A DNA stretch of 55,953 nucleotides from Streptococcus mitis (GTDB lineage Bacteria; Bacillota; Bacilli; Lactobacillales; Streptococcaceae), in assembly GCF_005844455.1 (NCBI RefSeq), contig NZ_SPGF01000006.1, positions 1 to 55,953 of the forward strand, in the 5' to 3' direction. Of the stretch, positions 44,793 to 53,780 are shown piece by piece (the stretch's first letter is position 1; the number at the start of each line of letters is the position of its first letter). The notes beneath the pieces are model-generated. The model was given only the letters and a program-made list of their open reading frames with translations. It had not been told where the DNA came from and searched no databases. The position numbers and the translations under genes are program-made.

Positions 44793-46434
44793 GAGTTAGT
44801 CCTTTCGTTACAAATTTTACCCAAGTTTCTCCTTGGCGATTGACTCCTAAATCTAGCTGGACATCAGAAAAGAAATTGCTCAATCGTTTGTAGCTGTTAA
44901 CGATACCATGCTGGGTATGTGGGCTTTCTAAAGAGTCTAAAATAGCGAGTCGCTCTTGTTTTGTGAGTCCTCCAGCATTATCCTTGACTAAAAAAGTCAG
45001 AGAATCTTCTTCCAAGGTAATTTGGATATCAATATGAAGATCAATACGGTATTGCATCCCATATTTTATAGCATTTTCTACTAGAGGAAGCAAGAAAAGT
45101 TTAGGGATAGGCTGATTATCGACAGTTTCTGGACAGACAATATCATAAGAAAAGTGCTCGAAACGAATCTTATGAATCATAAGGTAATCCTCTATAATTT
45201 TTAAATCCTGACAAATGGTTGTTTCTTTTTCTAAATCGGTGATGCTGTAGCGAAGAATGCGCGTGAGATTTTGAATTAGGTCTTGTGTAAGAGCGGCATC
45301 CATTAAAGAAGTGATTTTAATCGTCTCAAGTGTATTGTAGAGAAAATGAGGATTGAACTGAGCTTCTAGCATTTTTCTTTCAAAAATCCACTTTTCTTTT
45401 TCTATGGTCAACATTTTCTGATGAAGTTGATCTAATTCGTACAACATATTGTTAATTTTTTCTGCCATAAACTCAAACTCATCACCTGTTTGTAGAGAAA
45501 GCCTTTTTTCTGCTTGTTTAGGAATTTCTTGAAGTTGGTAAACCAAACTTTCAATAGGAACAGCGTTGTGTGTGGCAATTTTATGAGCAATTCGTCTTGC
45601 TTGCCAGAAGTAGAGGAAGAATATACATAAGGTGAGAATGGAGGCTAGACCGAGTAAGCTAGGAATGGGAAAAAAGGATTGAAAAGTATAGATTGAAAAA
45701 ATAGCACCGACTTTTTCTTTTTGAACAATAAGCGGTTCATTCGCATACCAGTGGGTGCGAGAGTGTAGGAGTTTTTCATCAAATTTTTCAAGAGTGGAGC
45801 GAGTGAACTGATTTGTATTGTTAGAAAACATATTTCCAAAGCTATCGGTAATGATGTATTTGGAATTGATCATTGGGAAACTTGAGATGAAATCATTCTC
45901 ATTTACGAAAGCAATAGTATAGGCCTTAACTCGTTGGTTTTGAAGTAGTGGTTTGATAAAGAGTGTGTAGTGTTGCTTGTCTGAAGAGAGTGCAATTTTT
46001 TCTGTCACTTTTTCTTGAGAAGGATTTTGAATGAGTAGTTTTAAGTAGTAGGGAGATAAAATACTTTCTTGATGATTTCGATTGGTACTAAATAGTAATT
46101 CACCTGTATCACTTAGGATAATGAGGTCAGAACTAAGTTTTAATTTAGCTTTTGTCTCGTAAAATAAGCTAAAGACTTCTCGTTCTGTGTGTTTACCATC
46201 CAAAAATCCAGGAATCATTTTATGGTTCATAGTAGTCAGGAGTTCATTATTTGCTTCTTTCATTTCTTGAACCTGTTTGACAATCTGTCTCGTATCTTTG
46301 GAGAGTTGTTGCTTTTGTAAAAAATAGGAAAAACCAAAAAGTAAAATGAGTAGTAAAAGAGAGGTCACAAAGGCTGCGATAGAGCTTCTATGGAGAATTT
46401 CTTTTTGGAGAGATTTTTTAAAGGAATGAGACAT
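44785..46434 (-). CDS. YesM-type sensor histidine kinase
   Basis: A 549-residue membrane kinase. Helix 1 (about 20-40), an extracellular sensor of about 210 residues, helix 2 (about 257-277), HAMP region, then the His_kinase domain with EAQFNPHFLYNTLE (His363) and an HATPase domain (LVENAIKYGM, VKDNAGGL). YesM-type kinases often sense extracellular sugars or binding-protein complexes. A good minus-strand promoter lies 33 bases upstream of the start. Confidence 0.92.
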   Translation of the reverse strand: MSHSFKKSLQKEILHRSSIAAFVTSLLLLILLFGFSYFLQKQQLSKDTRQIVKQVQEMKEANNELLTTMNHKMIPGFLDGKHTEREVFSLFYETKAKLKLSSDLIILSDTGELLFSTNRNHQESILSPYYLKLLIQNPSQEKVTEKIALSSDKQHYTLFIKPLLQNQRVKAYTIAFVNENDFISSFPMINSKYIITDSFGNMFSNNTNQFTRSTLEKFDEKLLHSRTHWYANEPLIVQKEKVGAIFSIYTFQSFFPIPSLLGLASILTLCIFFLYFWQARRIAHKIATHNAVPIESLVYQLQEIPKQAEKRLSLQTGDEFEFMAEKINNMLYELDQLHQKMLTIEKEKWIFERKMLEAQFNPHFLYNTLETIKITSLMDAALTQDLIQNLTRILRYSITDLEKETTICQDLKIIEDYLMIHKIRFEHFSYDIVCPETVDNQPIPKLFLLPLVENAIKYGMQYRIDLHIDIQITLEEDSLTFLVKDNAGGLTKQERLAILDSLESPHTQHGIVNSYKRLSNFFSDVQLDLGVNRQGETWVKFVTKGLTHV

Positions 46435-46466
46435 CCGCTACCTCCTTGGAAGGGTTTTCTGTTATA

Positions 46467-46495
46467 AGTATAGCAGTTTAAAAATTCTAGAGCAA
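46467..46495 (-). promoter_or_regulatory. promoter of the YesMN-type operon
   Basis: On the minus strand TTGCTC (46495-46490), 17 bases, TATACT (46472-46467). The ATG of the kinase is at 46434 behind CCAAGGAGGTAGC. Confidence 0.8.
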
Positions 46496-46544
46496 GGTAA
46501 AATAGAAAAGTATAGAATAGAACGAGACCAAATTCCCTCAAAAA

Positions 46545-46553
46545 TGGTATAAT
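46545..46553 (+). promoter_or_regulatory. extended -10 promoter of leuS
   Basis: TGGTATAATAG about 30 bases before the leuS ATG. The leader is short, leaving no room for a T-box. Confidence 0.65.
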
Positions 46554-46581
46554 AGTAACATCACAAAATTGGAGAGAGACC

Positions 46582-49083
46582 ATGAGTTTTTACAATCATA
46601 AAGAAATTGAGCCTAAGTGGCAGGGCTACTGGGCAGAACATCATACATTTAAGACAGGAACAGATGCCTCAAAACCGAAGTTTTATGCTCTCGATATGTT
46701 CCCTTATCCGTCTGGAGCGGGTCTTCACGTAGGACACCCAGAAGGTTATACTGCAACCGATATCCTCAGCCGTTATAAACGTGCGCAAGGTTACAATGTT
46801 CTTCACCCAATGGGATGGGATGCCTTTGGTTTGCCAGCTGAACAGTACGCTATGGACACAGGAAATGACCCAGCGGAATTCACAGCAGAAAACATTGCTA
46901 ACTTCAAACGTCAAATCAATGCGCTTGGATTTTCTTACGACTGGGACCGTGAAGTCAACACCACAGATCCAAACTACTACAAGTGGACTCAGTGGATCTT
47001 CACCAAGCTTTACGAAAAAGGCTTGACCTATGAAGCGGAAGTACCAGTAAACTGGGTTGAGGAACTAGGAACAGCAATTGCCAACGAAGAAGTTCTTCCT
47101 GATGGAACTTCTGAGCGTGGAGGCTATCCAGTTGTCCGCAAACCAATGCGCCAATGGATGCTCAAAATCACTGCCTATGCAGAGCGCTTGCTCAATGACT
47201 TGGATGAGTTGGATTGGCCAGAGTCTATCAAGGATATGCAACGCAACTGGATCGGGAAATCAACTGGTGCCAATGTAACCTTTAAAGTAAAAGGAACAGA
47301 CAAGGAATTCACTGTATTTACCACTCGTCCAGATACCCTTTTCGGTGCGACTTTCACTGTTTTGGCACCTGAGCATGATTTGGTAGATGCTATCGTCAGT
47401 CCAGAACAAGCTGAAGCAGTAGCAGACTACAAACACCAAGCTAGCCTCAAGTCTGACTTGGCTCGTACAGACCTTGCCAAAGAAAAAACAGGGGTTTGGA
47501 CTGGTGCTTATGCCATCAACCCTGTCAATGGTAAGGAAATTCCAATCTGGATTGCAGACTATGTTCTTGCTAGCTATGGAACAGGTGCGGTAATGGCTGT
47601 TCCTGCCCACGACCAACGTGACTGGGAATTTGCCAAACAGTTTGACCTTCCAATCGTAGAAGTGCTTGAAGGTGGAAACGTAGCAGAAGCTGCCTACACA
47701 GAAGATGGGCTTCATGTTAATTCAGACTTTCTAGATGGATTGAATAAAGAAGACGCAATTGCTAAGATTGTGGCTTGGTTGGAAGAAAACGACTGTGGTC
47801 AGGAGAAGGTTACCTACCGTCTTCGCGACTGGCTCTTTAGCCGTCAACGTTACTGGGGTGAACCAATCCCAATCATTCATTGGGAAGATGGAACTTCAAC
47901 AGCTGTTCCTGAAAGTGAATTGCCACTTATCTTGCCTGTAACCAAGGATATCCGCCCTTCAGGTACAGGGGAAAGTCCATTGGCTAACTTGACAGATTGG
48001 CTTGAAGTGACTCGTGCAGATGGTGTCAAAGGTCGTCGTGAAACCAACACTATGCCACAATGGGCAGGTTCAAGCTGGTACTACCTCCGCTATATTGACC
48101 CACACAATACTGAGAAATTGGCCGATGAGGATCTTCTCAAACAATGGTTGCCAGTAGATATCTACGTGGGTGGTGCAGAGCATGCTGTGCTTCACTTGCT
48201 TTATGCTCGTTTCTGGCACAAATTCCTCTACGACCTCGGTGTTGTTCCAACTAAGGAACCATTCCAAAAACTCTTTAACCAAGGAATGATTTTGGGTACT
48301 AGCTACCGTGACCACCGTGGTGCGCTTGTGGCGACTGATAAGGTTGAAAAACGTGACGGTTCCTTCTTCCATGTGGAAACAGGGGAAGAGTTGGAGCAAG
48401 CGCCAGCCAAGATGTCTAAATCGCTCAAGAACGTTGTTAACCCAGACGACGTAGTGGAACAATACGGTGCTGATACCCTTCGTGTTTATGAAATGTTTAT
48501 GGGGCCACTTGATGCTTCCATCGCTTGGTCTGAAGAAGGTCTGGAAGGAAGCCGTAAATTCCTTGACCGCGTTTACCGTTTGATTACAAGTAAAGAAATC
48601 GTTGCGGAAAACAATGGCGCTCTTGACAAGGTTTATAACGAAACAGTCAAATCTGTCACTGAGCAAATCGAGTCTATGAAATTCAACACAGCTATTGCCC
48701 AACTCATGGTCTTTGTCAACGCTGCTAACAAGGAAGACAAGCTCTATGTGGACTACGCTAAAGGCTTTATCCAATTGATTGCCCCATTTGCACCTCACTT
48801 GGCAGAAGAACTCTGGCAAACTGTTGTGGCAACAGGTGAATCAATCTCTTACGTGGCTTGGCCAACTTGGGATGAAAGCAAATTAGTTGAAGACGAAATC
48901 GAAATCGTTGTCCAAATCAAAGGTAAAGTCCGTGCCAAACTCATGGTCGCTAAAGACCTATCACGCGAAGAATTGCAAGAAATTGCTCTGGCTGACGAAA
49001 AAGTCAAAGCAGAAATTGACGGTAAGGAAATCGTGAAAGTGATTGCGGTACCGAATAAATTGGTTAATATTGTTGTGAAATAA
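46582..49083 (+). CDS. leuS: leucyl-tRNA synthetase
   Basis: An 833-residue class I synthetase. The HIGH motif reads HVGH in [19 protein letters not shown] is intact in KMSKSLKN, and the CP1 editing domain (about 220-420, with [13 protein letters not shown]) is present. C-terminal tRNA-binding domain complete ([15 protein letters not shown]). Shine-Dalgarno TTGGAGAGAG. Monocistronic. Confidence 0.97.
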   Translation: MSFYNHKEIEPKWQGYWAEHHTFKTGTDASKPKFYALDMFPYPSGAGLHVGHPEGYTATDILSRYKRAQGYNVLHPMGWDAFGLPAEQYAMDTGNDPAEFTAENIANFKRQINALGFSYDWDREVNTTDPNYYKWTQWIFTKLYEKGLTYEAEVPVNWVEELGTAIANEEVLPDGTSERGGYPVVRKPMRQWMLKITAYAERLLNDLDELDWPESIKDMQRNWIGKSTGANVTFKVKGTDKEFTVFTTRPDTLFGATFTVLAPEHDLVDAIVSPEQAEAVADYKHQASLKSDLARTDLAKEKTGVWTGAYAINPVNGKEIPIWIADYVLASYGTGAVMAVPAHDQRDWEFAKQFDLPIVEVLEGGNVAEAAYTEDGLHVNSDFLDGLNKEDAIAKIVAWLEENDCGQEKVTYRLRDWLFSRQRYWGEPIPIIHWEDGTSTAVPESELPLILPVTKDIRPSGTGESPLANLTDWLEVTRADGVKGRRETNTMPQWAGSSWYYLRYIDPHNTEKLADEDLLKQWLPVDIYVGGAEHAVLHLLYARFWHKFLYDLGVVPTKEPFQKLFNQGMILGTSYRDHRGALVATDKVEKRDGSFFHVETGEELEQAPAKMSKSLKNVVNPDDVVEQYGADTLRVYEMFMGPLDASIAWSEEGLEGSRKFLDRVYRLITSKEIVAENNGALDKVYNETVKSVTEQIESMKFNTAIAQLMVFVNAANKEDKLYVDYAKGFIQLIAPFAPHLAEELWQTVVATGESISYVAWPTWDESKLVEDEIEIVVQIKGKVRAKLMVAKDLSREELQEIALADEKVKAEIDGKEIVKVIAVPNKLVNIVVK

Positions 49084-49086
49084 GAT

Positions 49087-49122
49087 AGGAATCCTTCAGA
49101 GTAGAATCTGGAGGATTTTTAT
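49087..49122 (+). terminator. terminator after leuS
   Basis: AATCCTTC and GGAGGATT pair around the short loop near 49090-49116 and are followed by TTTTATTTG. The T tract runs into the marR promoter. Confidence 0.6.
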
Positions 49123-49161
49123 TTGACAGGAAGTTTCTATTTTGTTAATATGATTAACAAA
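49123..49161 (+). promoter_or_regulatory. marR promoter and operator 1
   Basis: TTGACA (49123-49128), 17 bases, TAATAT (49146-49151). The perfect palindrome TTTGTTAAT-ATG-ATTAACAAA (49141-49161) covers the -10. Its core, TTGTTAA-N5-TTAACAA, recurs at 49656-49674, so autorepression by the MarR protein is likely. Confidence 0.82.
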
Positions 49162-49174
49162 GAAAAGAGAGATT

Positions 49175-49630
49175 ATGGATAAAAAAGAATTTATTACATT
49201 TAATAATCGTTTCAATAGATTTATTTTAGCATTTGAACAGTTAAAAAAAAATCAGCATAAAATTAGTATTGACAAATCCATTACGTTGAATGAGGTACAT
49301 TTGATTGTTGTGATTGGGGAAAATCAGCCCTTAAATCTAGTGAAATTATCTGAATTATTAAAAGTTTCGAGAAGTGCAATAACTCAAAGTGTTAGGAGAT
49401 TAATTCAAAAAAATTTAGTTGTTTTTGATTTTGCTCCGAATAATGGGAAAAATAAATATTTGAGATTATCTGAAAAAGGCATCGAAATTTTAAAAATCCA
49501 TAAGGAGCAACAAGCACATATTGAAAAATCGGTCTTTTCAGTTTTAAACAACTATAGCGAGATGGAACTTCAAACAGTTGTGAAATTGATGGATGATATT
49601 GAAAATGTATGGGGAGGATTACCGTGGTGA
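49175..49630 (+). CDS. MarR-family transcriptional regulator
   Basis: A 151-residue winged-helix regulator; NLVKLSELLKVSRSAITQSVRRLIQKNLV is the recognition region (split here as LSELLKVSRSAITQ and RLIQKNLVV) followed by the wing with KNKYLRLSEKG. Low GC and high Lys/Asn content differ from leuS next door and suggest acquisition by transfer. Probably represses itself and the adjacent hydrolase gene through the two TTGTTAA-N5-TTAACAA operators. Confidence 0.88.
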   Translation: MDKKEFITFNNRFNRFILAFEQLKKNQHKISIDKSITLNEVHLIVVIGENQPLNLVKLSELLKVSRSAITQSVRRLIQKNLVVFDFAPNNGKNKYLRLSEKGIEILKIHKEQQAHIEKSVFSVLNNYSEMELQTVVKLMDDIENVWGGLPW

Positions 49631-49655
49631 AAGTCACGGTAAATTTTAAATTTGG

Positions 49656-49674
49656 TTGTTAAGTATATTAACAA
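49656..49674 (+). promoter_or_regulatory. operator 2 between marR and the hydrolase
   Basis: TTGTTAA-GTATA-TTAACAA repeats the core of operator 1 and ends a few bases before the Shine-Dalgarno (AAAAGGAGAAG) of the hydrolase. A MarR dimer here would block transcription or ribosome access. A hairpin ACCGTG/CACGGT lies between the genes at 49621-49640. Confidence 0.8.
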
Positions 49675-49685
49675 AAGGAGAAGAT

Positions 49686-50918
49686 ATGAGTGTAAACATT
49701 GAACTGATTTCACAAACTGACTTAGCAGATGAATCTTTTTATATTACTATCAATGGTTTAGAACCAAGGACAAGGTATTGTGTAGAAATGTACCTGTCTG
49801 ATTATTACTGTATAAATGCTCCCTTACTTTTAGATCATGATGTCGTGTGGAAATCAACCGCAATTTTTTTATCTGATCAGGGCGGTATGATTGATACCTC
49901 TCAGACGGCAGCTATTTCAGGATCTTATAAAGGGGTTTCAGAAATGGGCTTGTTCTTTAATGCGAAACCGTTGAAAAATAGGAAAAGGAGATTACCCAAT
50001 TCTCTTGATAGAATTCCATTGCGAGATTGTTTTGGTGTTGAAATTAAAATCAGGCTGGGGAAAGATGTGGTCGCGGAGCAAAGTTTTGTAAGGCGTTATA
50101 TGAATCTAGGAGTAAGATATCAAGATATCTATGACAAGCATTTTCAAGGTCGATTATTTTATGATGAAAAGTTAAGAAAGGCACCAGCCGTTATTATTGT
50201 TAGCGGTAGTGAGGGGAGAATTGAAAAAGCTCAGAATATTGCCCAACTTTTATCTTCTAGAGGCTATATTTGTCTTGCGATAGCTTATTTTGGTTTAGAG
50301 GGATTACCCCACAATTTAGAACGAATTCCAATAGAATGTCTGGAGGAGGCGAAAGATTTTCTATATCATCATCCTCAAGTTGATAATACAAAAATAGGAA
50401 TATATGGTCGCTCTAAAGGAGCAGAGCTTGTTCTGGCTGGACAAAGTATTTTGGAAGATGTGCAATGTTTGGTACTCAATTCCCCCTCAAATGTAATATT
50501 TGAGGGAATAAAGGGAAAACTCAACTCTCATTCATCTTCTTGGACATATTTGCAAAAAGAACTTCCGTATCAAAAATTTCAACTAGGAAATTATTTGTTA
50601 AACAAGTTTTTTGGAAAACATATTCCTGAAGATAGTAGAGCTCAGATTGATGTGAGTAAAATTGCCTCTCCTTTATTATTACTAGGAAGCGATGTTGATG
50701 AAATATGGAATGCGTCATCCGCGATAGATGGTATTATTTCACATTATAAAGGGAAATCCATTTTGTTTAAAAAATACCACGAAACAGGACATATGTTGAC
50801 GGTTGCTTATCAACCGAATCATCGTTATCGAAAAAATTGGTGCTTATTAATGAAAGAAAGTGTAGACTCTTGGTTTGCTACGATAAATTTTTTTGATACA
50901 CATCTGAAAAATTTGTAG
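49686..50918 (+). CDS. acyl-CoA thioesterase/BAAT-type alpha/beta hydrolase
   Basis: A 410-residue protein. The N-terminal part (about 1-130) resembles the Ig-like acyl-CoA thioester hydrolase/BAAT N-domain; the C-terminal part is an alpha/beta hydrolase with nucleophile Ser243 (YGRSKG), an acid in GSDVDE (Asp336 or Asp338) and His369 (HETGH). Eukaryotic relatives hydrolyse acyl-CoA or conjugate bile acids; bacterial substrates are poorly known. MarR partner and low GC suggest an acquired detoxification or lipid-related pair. The ATG at 49686 follows AAAAGGAGAAGAT. Confidence 0.78.
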   Translation: MSVNIELISQTDLADESFYITINGLEPRTRYCVEMYLSDYYCINAPLLLDHDVVWKSTAIFLSDQGGMIDTSQTAAISGSYKGVSEMGLFFNAKPLKNRKRRLPNSLDRIPLRDCFGVEIKIRLGKDVVAEQSFVRRYMNLGVRYQDIYDKHFQGRLFYDEKLRKAPAVIIVSGSEGRIEKAQNIAQLLSSRGYICLAIAYFGLEGLPHNLERIPIECLEEAKDFLYHHPQVDNTKIGIYGRSKGAELVLAGQSILEDVQCLVLNSPSNVIFEGIKGKLNSHSSSWTYLQKELPYQKFQLGNYLLNKFFGKHIPEDSRAQIDVSKIASPLLLLGSDVDEIWNASSAIDGIISHYKGKSILFKKYHETGHMLTVAYQPNHRYRKNWCLLMKESVDSWFATINFFDTHLKNL

Positions 50919-50941
50919 ATAGTGCTGAACCGTACTATAAT
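50913..50941 (+). promoter_or_regulatory. promoter at the 3' end of the hydrolase gene
   Basis: TTGTAG (50913-50918, overlapping the stop codon), 17 bases, TATAAT (50936-50941). No ORF with an RBS follows before the terminator at 51088. Confidence 0.65.
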
Positions 50942-50947
50942 AGTCCC

Positions 50948-51120
50948 AACTAAGATAAAAACACAGTTCTGGTTGGTAGTCCAGTCTACAAAAGCAATTG
51001 TTCAAACAAGAGAAATTTGAACTCAAACAGTAAAAACGTAGAGAGAAGTACAAGAGTTACTAGTGACTTTCTCTTTCATAAAATAGAACAGCTCTTCTCG
51101 GATAAAAAGAGCTGTTTTTT
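50948..51120 (+). ncRNA. candidate small RNA
   Basis: A good promoter (50913-50941) and a strong terminator (51088-51120) bracket about 173 bases with no supported ORF. Inside, AGAGAAGT can pair with ACTTTCTCT (about 51041-51074). It could also be only the 3' UTR of the hydrolase gene. No known RNA family was recognised. Confidence 0.45.
51088..51120 (+). terminator. strong intrinsic terminator
   Basis: AACAGCTCTT (51088-51097) pairs perfectly with AAGAGCTGTT (51107-51116), followed by TTTT to 51120. Confidence 0.88.
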
Positions 51121-51163
51121 GCTTGTATTGAAAATTCTTTTCATATATTATTTCCTAATAGAT

Positions 51164-51438
51164 CTACTTGGCATCAAAAATTTGGCTAATGGAAGTTTCA
51201 AATTCAGGACAATACTTACTTGCTTCAAATTCAATCATATCATATTCAGCAGTTTCATTTTGATAGAAGGGATTGTGTGTCATTATTTCTAGTTAATTTT
51301 TTATTGTTTGATTTGGCTAGAATAATACTACCGATTCTTGAATTTTTCGGCCAGATGCGGTAAAACATCTCTTTTATAGCGCATATTTAAAAATATAATG
51401 TGTTCTTGTAAGTATTTTTAAGCTTCATTTAGCAATTC
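51164..51438 (-). pseudogene. gene remnants on the minus strand
   Basis: In one minus-strand frame 51438-51328 reads ELLNEA-stop-KYLQEHIIFLNMRY..KRDVLPHLAEKF, which looks like decayed protein sequence (possibly a regulator C-terminus). In another frame 51283-51164 is a 39-codon ORF (MTHNPFYQNETAEYD...) with no good RBS. Neither is likely expressed. I cannot name the ancestor. Confidence 0.3.
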
Positions 51439-51493
51439 GGTAGGAGAAAAATAGCTGTAGCCTTCTCTACTTTAACTTAACCCTAACCATCTC

Positions 51494-51522
51494 ACCACTT
51501 AAGCTCTCATTTTAACCACTTA
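51494..51522 (+). promoter_or_regulatory. 21-bp-spaced direct repeats, candidate LytTR site
   Basis: ACCACTTA at 51494-51501 recurs at 51515-51522, exactly 21 bases (two helical turns) apart, each followed within a few bases by CTCA. LytTR regulators bind 9-11-base direct repeats with this period. The site lies about 70-95 bases before the ABC gene, whose operon encodes a LytTR protein. Confidence 0.6.
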
Positions 51523-51588
51523 TCTCAAAAGTCGATTTTTCTTTCATTCTTTTTGTTAAACTGGTGGGGTAAAGAGGAGGAACTAAAT

Positions 51589-52455
51589 ATGATTTTACAA
51601 GCTAAACATTTGACTAAACGGTACGGCGATCATATGGCTGTTGAGGATATTCAGTTAGAGTTTGAAAAAGGGAGTTTTAATGCTATTTTGGGTCCCAATG
51701 GTGCAGGAAAATCAACCACCATTTCCATGTTAATCGGTTTGAAAAAGCCGACAAAAGGCCAGATTCGATATGCGCCAAATACGAAAATAGGAGTTGTTTT
51801 TCAAGCTAGTGTACTGGATGAGAGGTTGACGGTTAGGGAAAATCTTACGATTCGTGCTCAACAGTATAAGGAGATTGCAGCAAGTCGTGTGGATGATTTG
51901 ATCCATCAACTGGGTTTGACTGCTTTCCATAAGCAACTATATGGGACTTTGTCAGGTGGGCAAAAACGTAGGGTTGATATTGCGCGTGCTCTTCTTTCAC
52001 AGCCAGATATTCTTTTCTTAGATGAACCAACGACAGGTCTAGATATTCAGACTCGCAAAGCCATTTGGGATTTACTGTCTCGGCTACAAAAGGATGAAGG
52101 GATGACTATTATCTTAACGACTCATTATCTGGATGAAGCTGATGAAGCGGATCAGATTTATATCGTTGATCATGGGAAAGTGATTGCGCAAGGTTCTGCG
52201 ACGGCTATTAAAAGTCAGTATGCATCTAATATTCTAAAAATTCGTTTTAAAGAAATGAAGGATTTAGAAAAGTTGCTACAGACTGGAATGATAGTAAAGG
52301 AAGAAAATGAGTTGGAATATCTTTTTTATCCAAGGACATCACTGGAAGCTATTGAATATTTGGCAAAAGTACGAGAAGAAATTGATTCTTTTGAGTTTCG
52401 TCCAGGTACCATGGATGATTCCTTTATTGCACTTACAGGAAGAGAGGTTCGGTAA
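51589..52455 (+). CDS. ABC transporter ATPase of a LytTR-linked exporter
   Basis: A 288-residue ATPase: Walker A GPNGAGKST (35-43), signature LSGGQKRRVDIARALL, Walker [13 protein letters not shown], and a C-terminal extension as in drug/lantibiotic exporters. The frame opens 12 codons earlier, but AGAGGAGGAAC fixes the ATG at 51589. It overlaps the permease by one base (TAATG). Confidence 0.9.
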   Translation: MILQAKHLTKRYGDHMAVEDIQLEFEKGSFNAILGPNGAGKSTTISMLIGLKKPTKGQIRYAPNTKIGVVFQASVLDERLTVRENLTIRAQQYKEIAASRVDDLIHQLGLTAFHKQLYGTLSGGQKRRVDIARALLSQPDILFLDEPTTGLDIQTRKAIWDLLSRLQKDEGMTIILTTHYLDEADEADQIYIVDHGKVIAQGSATAIKSQYASNILKIRFKEMKDLEKLLQTGMIVKEENELEYLFYPRTSLEAIEYLAKVREEIDSFEFRPGTMDDSFIALTGREVR

Positions 52456-53297
52456 TGTTAGCTTTATTGAAACGGAATTTTATCTTATATTTTCGTAATC
52501 GTTCAGGAGTATTTTTCTCATTATTGGGGGCATTGATTTCCTTCCTCCTTTATATCATTTTTTTGCAGAAGAACTTGACGGATGCTTGGTCCCAACTCCC
52601 TGATAATACGAACCTTTTAAATAACTGGCTGATGGGTGGAACTTTGGCTGTGACTGGGATTACAACCAGTTTTACGGCTCTTACACAAATGGTACAGGAT
52701 CGTGAAAATCAAGTGGATCAAGATCTCTTCTTGACAGATTTAGGTAGCTGGGGTTTACAGGTGTCCTATCTAATCAGTAGTATTGCCATCTCTTTTCTCA
52801 TGCAGGTGTTTATGTTTGCTGTTATGGGGCTTTATTTTAAAGAAAGTCCAGTTATCAGTCATTTACCGGAAATTGCTTTGATTATGTTGTTAAGTAGTCT
52901 GCTTTCAAGTTTGATAAATATTCTCTTGATTTATCGTTTTCAATCTGTAGATAGTCTTGGCAAACTGGCAACTATAGTGGGAACTGCTTCTGGATTTTTA
53001 GTAGGAACTTATGTCCCTATTGGAGTTTTACCTGATTTTGCACAGATTATCATGAAGTGTACCCCTGCAACTTATATTGCTTCTCTTTATCGACAAATTT
53101 TAATGAAAGAACCATTAGAGACCGCATTTACAGGAAATAGCAGATTGTTAAAGGAATTTCAAGAAAAAATGGGAATCCAAATCAACTGGCAAGAACTATT
53201 GACAAAGGAAGAGACATACTTTATAGTGGTTATTATCAGTCTCGTCGCTATTCTTCTTTGGCTTTTATTTGTTAAAGTGTTTAGCAAGAGAAAATAA
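52455..53297 (+). CDS. ABC-2 type exporter permease
   Basis: A 280-residue membrane protein with six hydrophobic segments in the ABC-2 pattern: an N-terminal helix, a large loop (about 45-60), a central cluster and a C-terminal helix. Pairs with the upstream ATPase, with which it overlaps by one base. Cargo unknown; such exporters confer resistance to peptides or drugs or export a self-made compound. Confidence 0.86.
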   Translation: MLALLKRNFILYFRNRSGVFFSLLGALISFLLYIIFLQKNLTDAWSQLPDNTNLLNNWLMGGTLAVTGITTSFTALTQMVQDRENQVDQDLFLTDLGSWGLQVSYLISSIAISFLMQVFMFAVMGLYFKESPVISHLPEIALIMLLSSLLSSLINILLIYRFQSVDSLGKLATIVGTASGFLVGTYVPIGVLPDFAQIIMKCTPATYIASLYRQILMKEPLETAFTGNSRLLKEFQEKMGIQINWQELLTKEETYFIVVIISLVAILLWLLFVKVFSKRK

Positions 53298-53315
53298 AGG
53301 TATATTGGAGAGAAA

Positions 53316-53771
53316 ATGAAGATTCGTTTTGAAATGAGGACAGAGTTTTCAGAAAAGGACCCACATATTGTAATTCAGGCAGCTCAGTTAACCGACCAAG
53401 CAAGGGAAGTCATGGAGTATTTAGAACAATTTTCAACGACCAATCAGGTGGTCATTCCTATTCGAACGGATGATCATCTGGTCATGGTGAAGATTGAGGA
53501 TCTTATTCTAGCAGATATCGATAAGAACTTGTTGACCATTTATACGGTAGACGGGATTTATAAAACTAAGGAAACGTTGATAAATTTTCAGAATCGGATT
53601 AACCGACGTAATTTTATACAGATATCACGCCATTCAATTATAAACATTGACCACTTAGAATCGTTATCAGATAGCTTTTCAGGGAACATGATGGCTAAAA
53701 TGACTCGAGGTATCAAGTCTAGTGTGAGTAGGAAATACGTCAAGTCCTTAATGAATTATCTAGGTTTATAG
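53316..53771 (+). CDS. LytTR-family DNA-binding regulator
   Basis: A 151-residue protein: a short N-terminal region (about 1-50) and a C-terminal LytTR domain (VKIEDLILADIDKNLLTIYT, RRNFIQISRHSIINIDHLES). It has no receiver domain. With the following DUF3021 gene it resembles the streptococcal LytTR regulatory systems such as HdrRM and BrsRM, in which the membrane protein inhibits the regulator. The direct repeats at 51494-51522 are a plausible target, giving autoregulation. Confidence 0.88.
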   Translation: MKIRFEMRTEFSEKDPHIVIQAAQLTDQAREVMEYLEQFSTTNQVVIPIRTDDHLVMVKIEDLILADIDKNLLTIYTVDGIYKTKETLINFQNRINRRNFIQISRHSIINIDHLESLSDSFSGNMMAKMTRGIKSSVSRKYVKSLMNYLGL

Positions 53772-53780
53772 GAGAAAATC

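Noticed and set aside
46435-46581. T-box leader for leuS
   Set aside because: The promoter lies about 30 bases before the ATG and no T-box sequence or specifier stem is visible.
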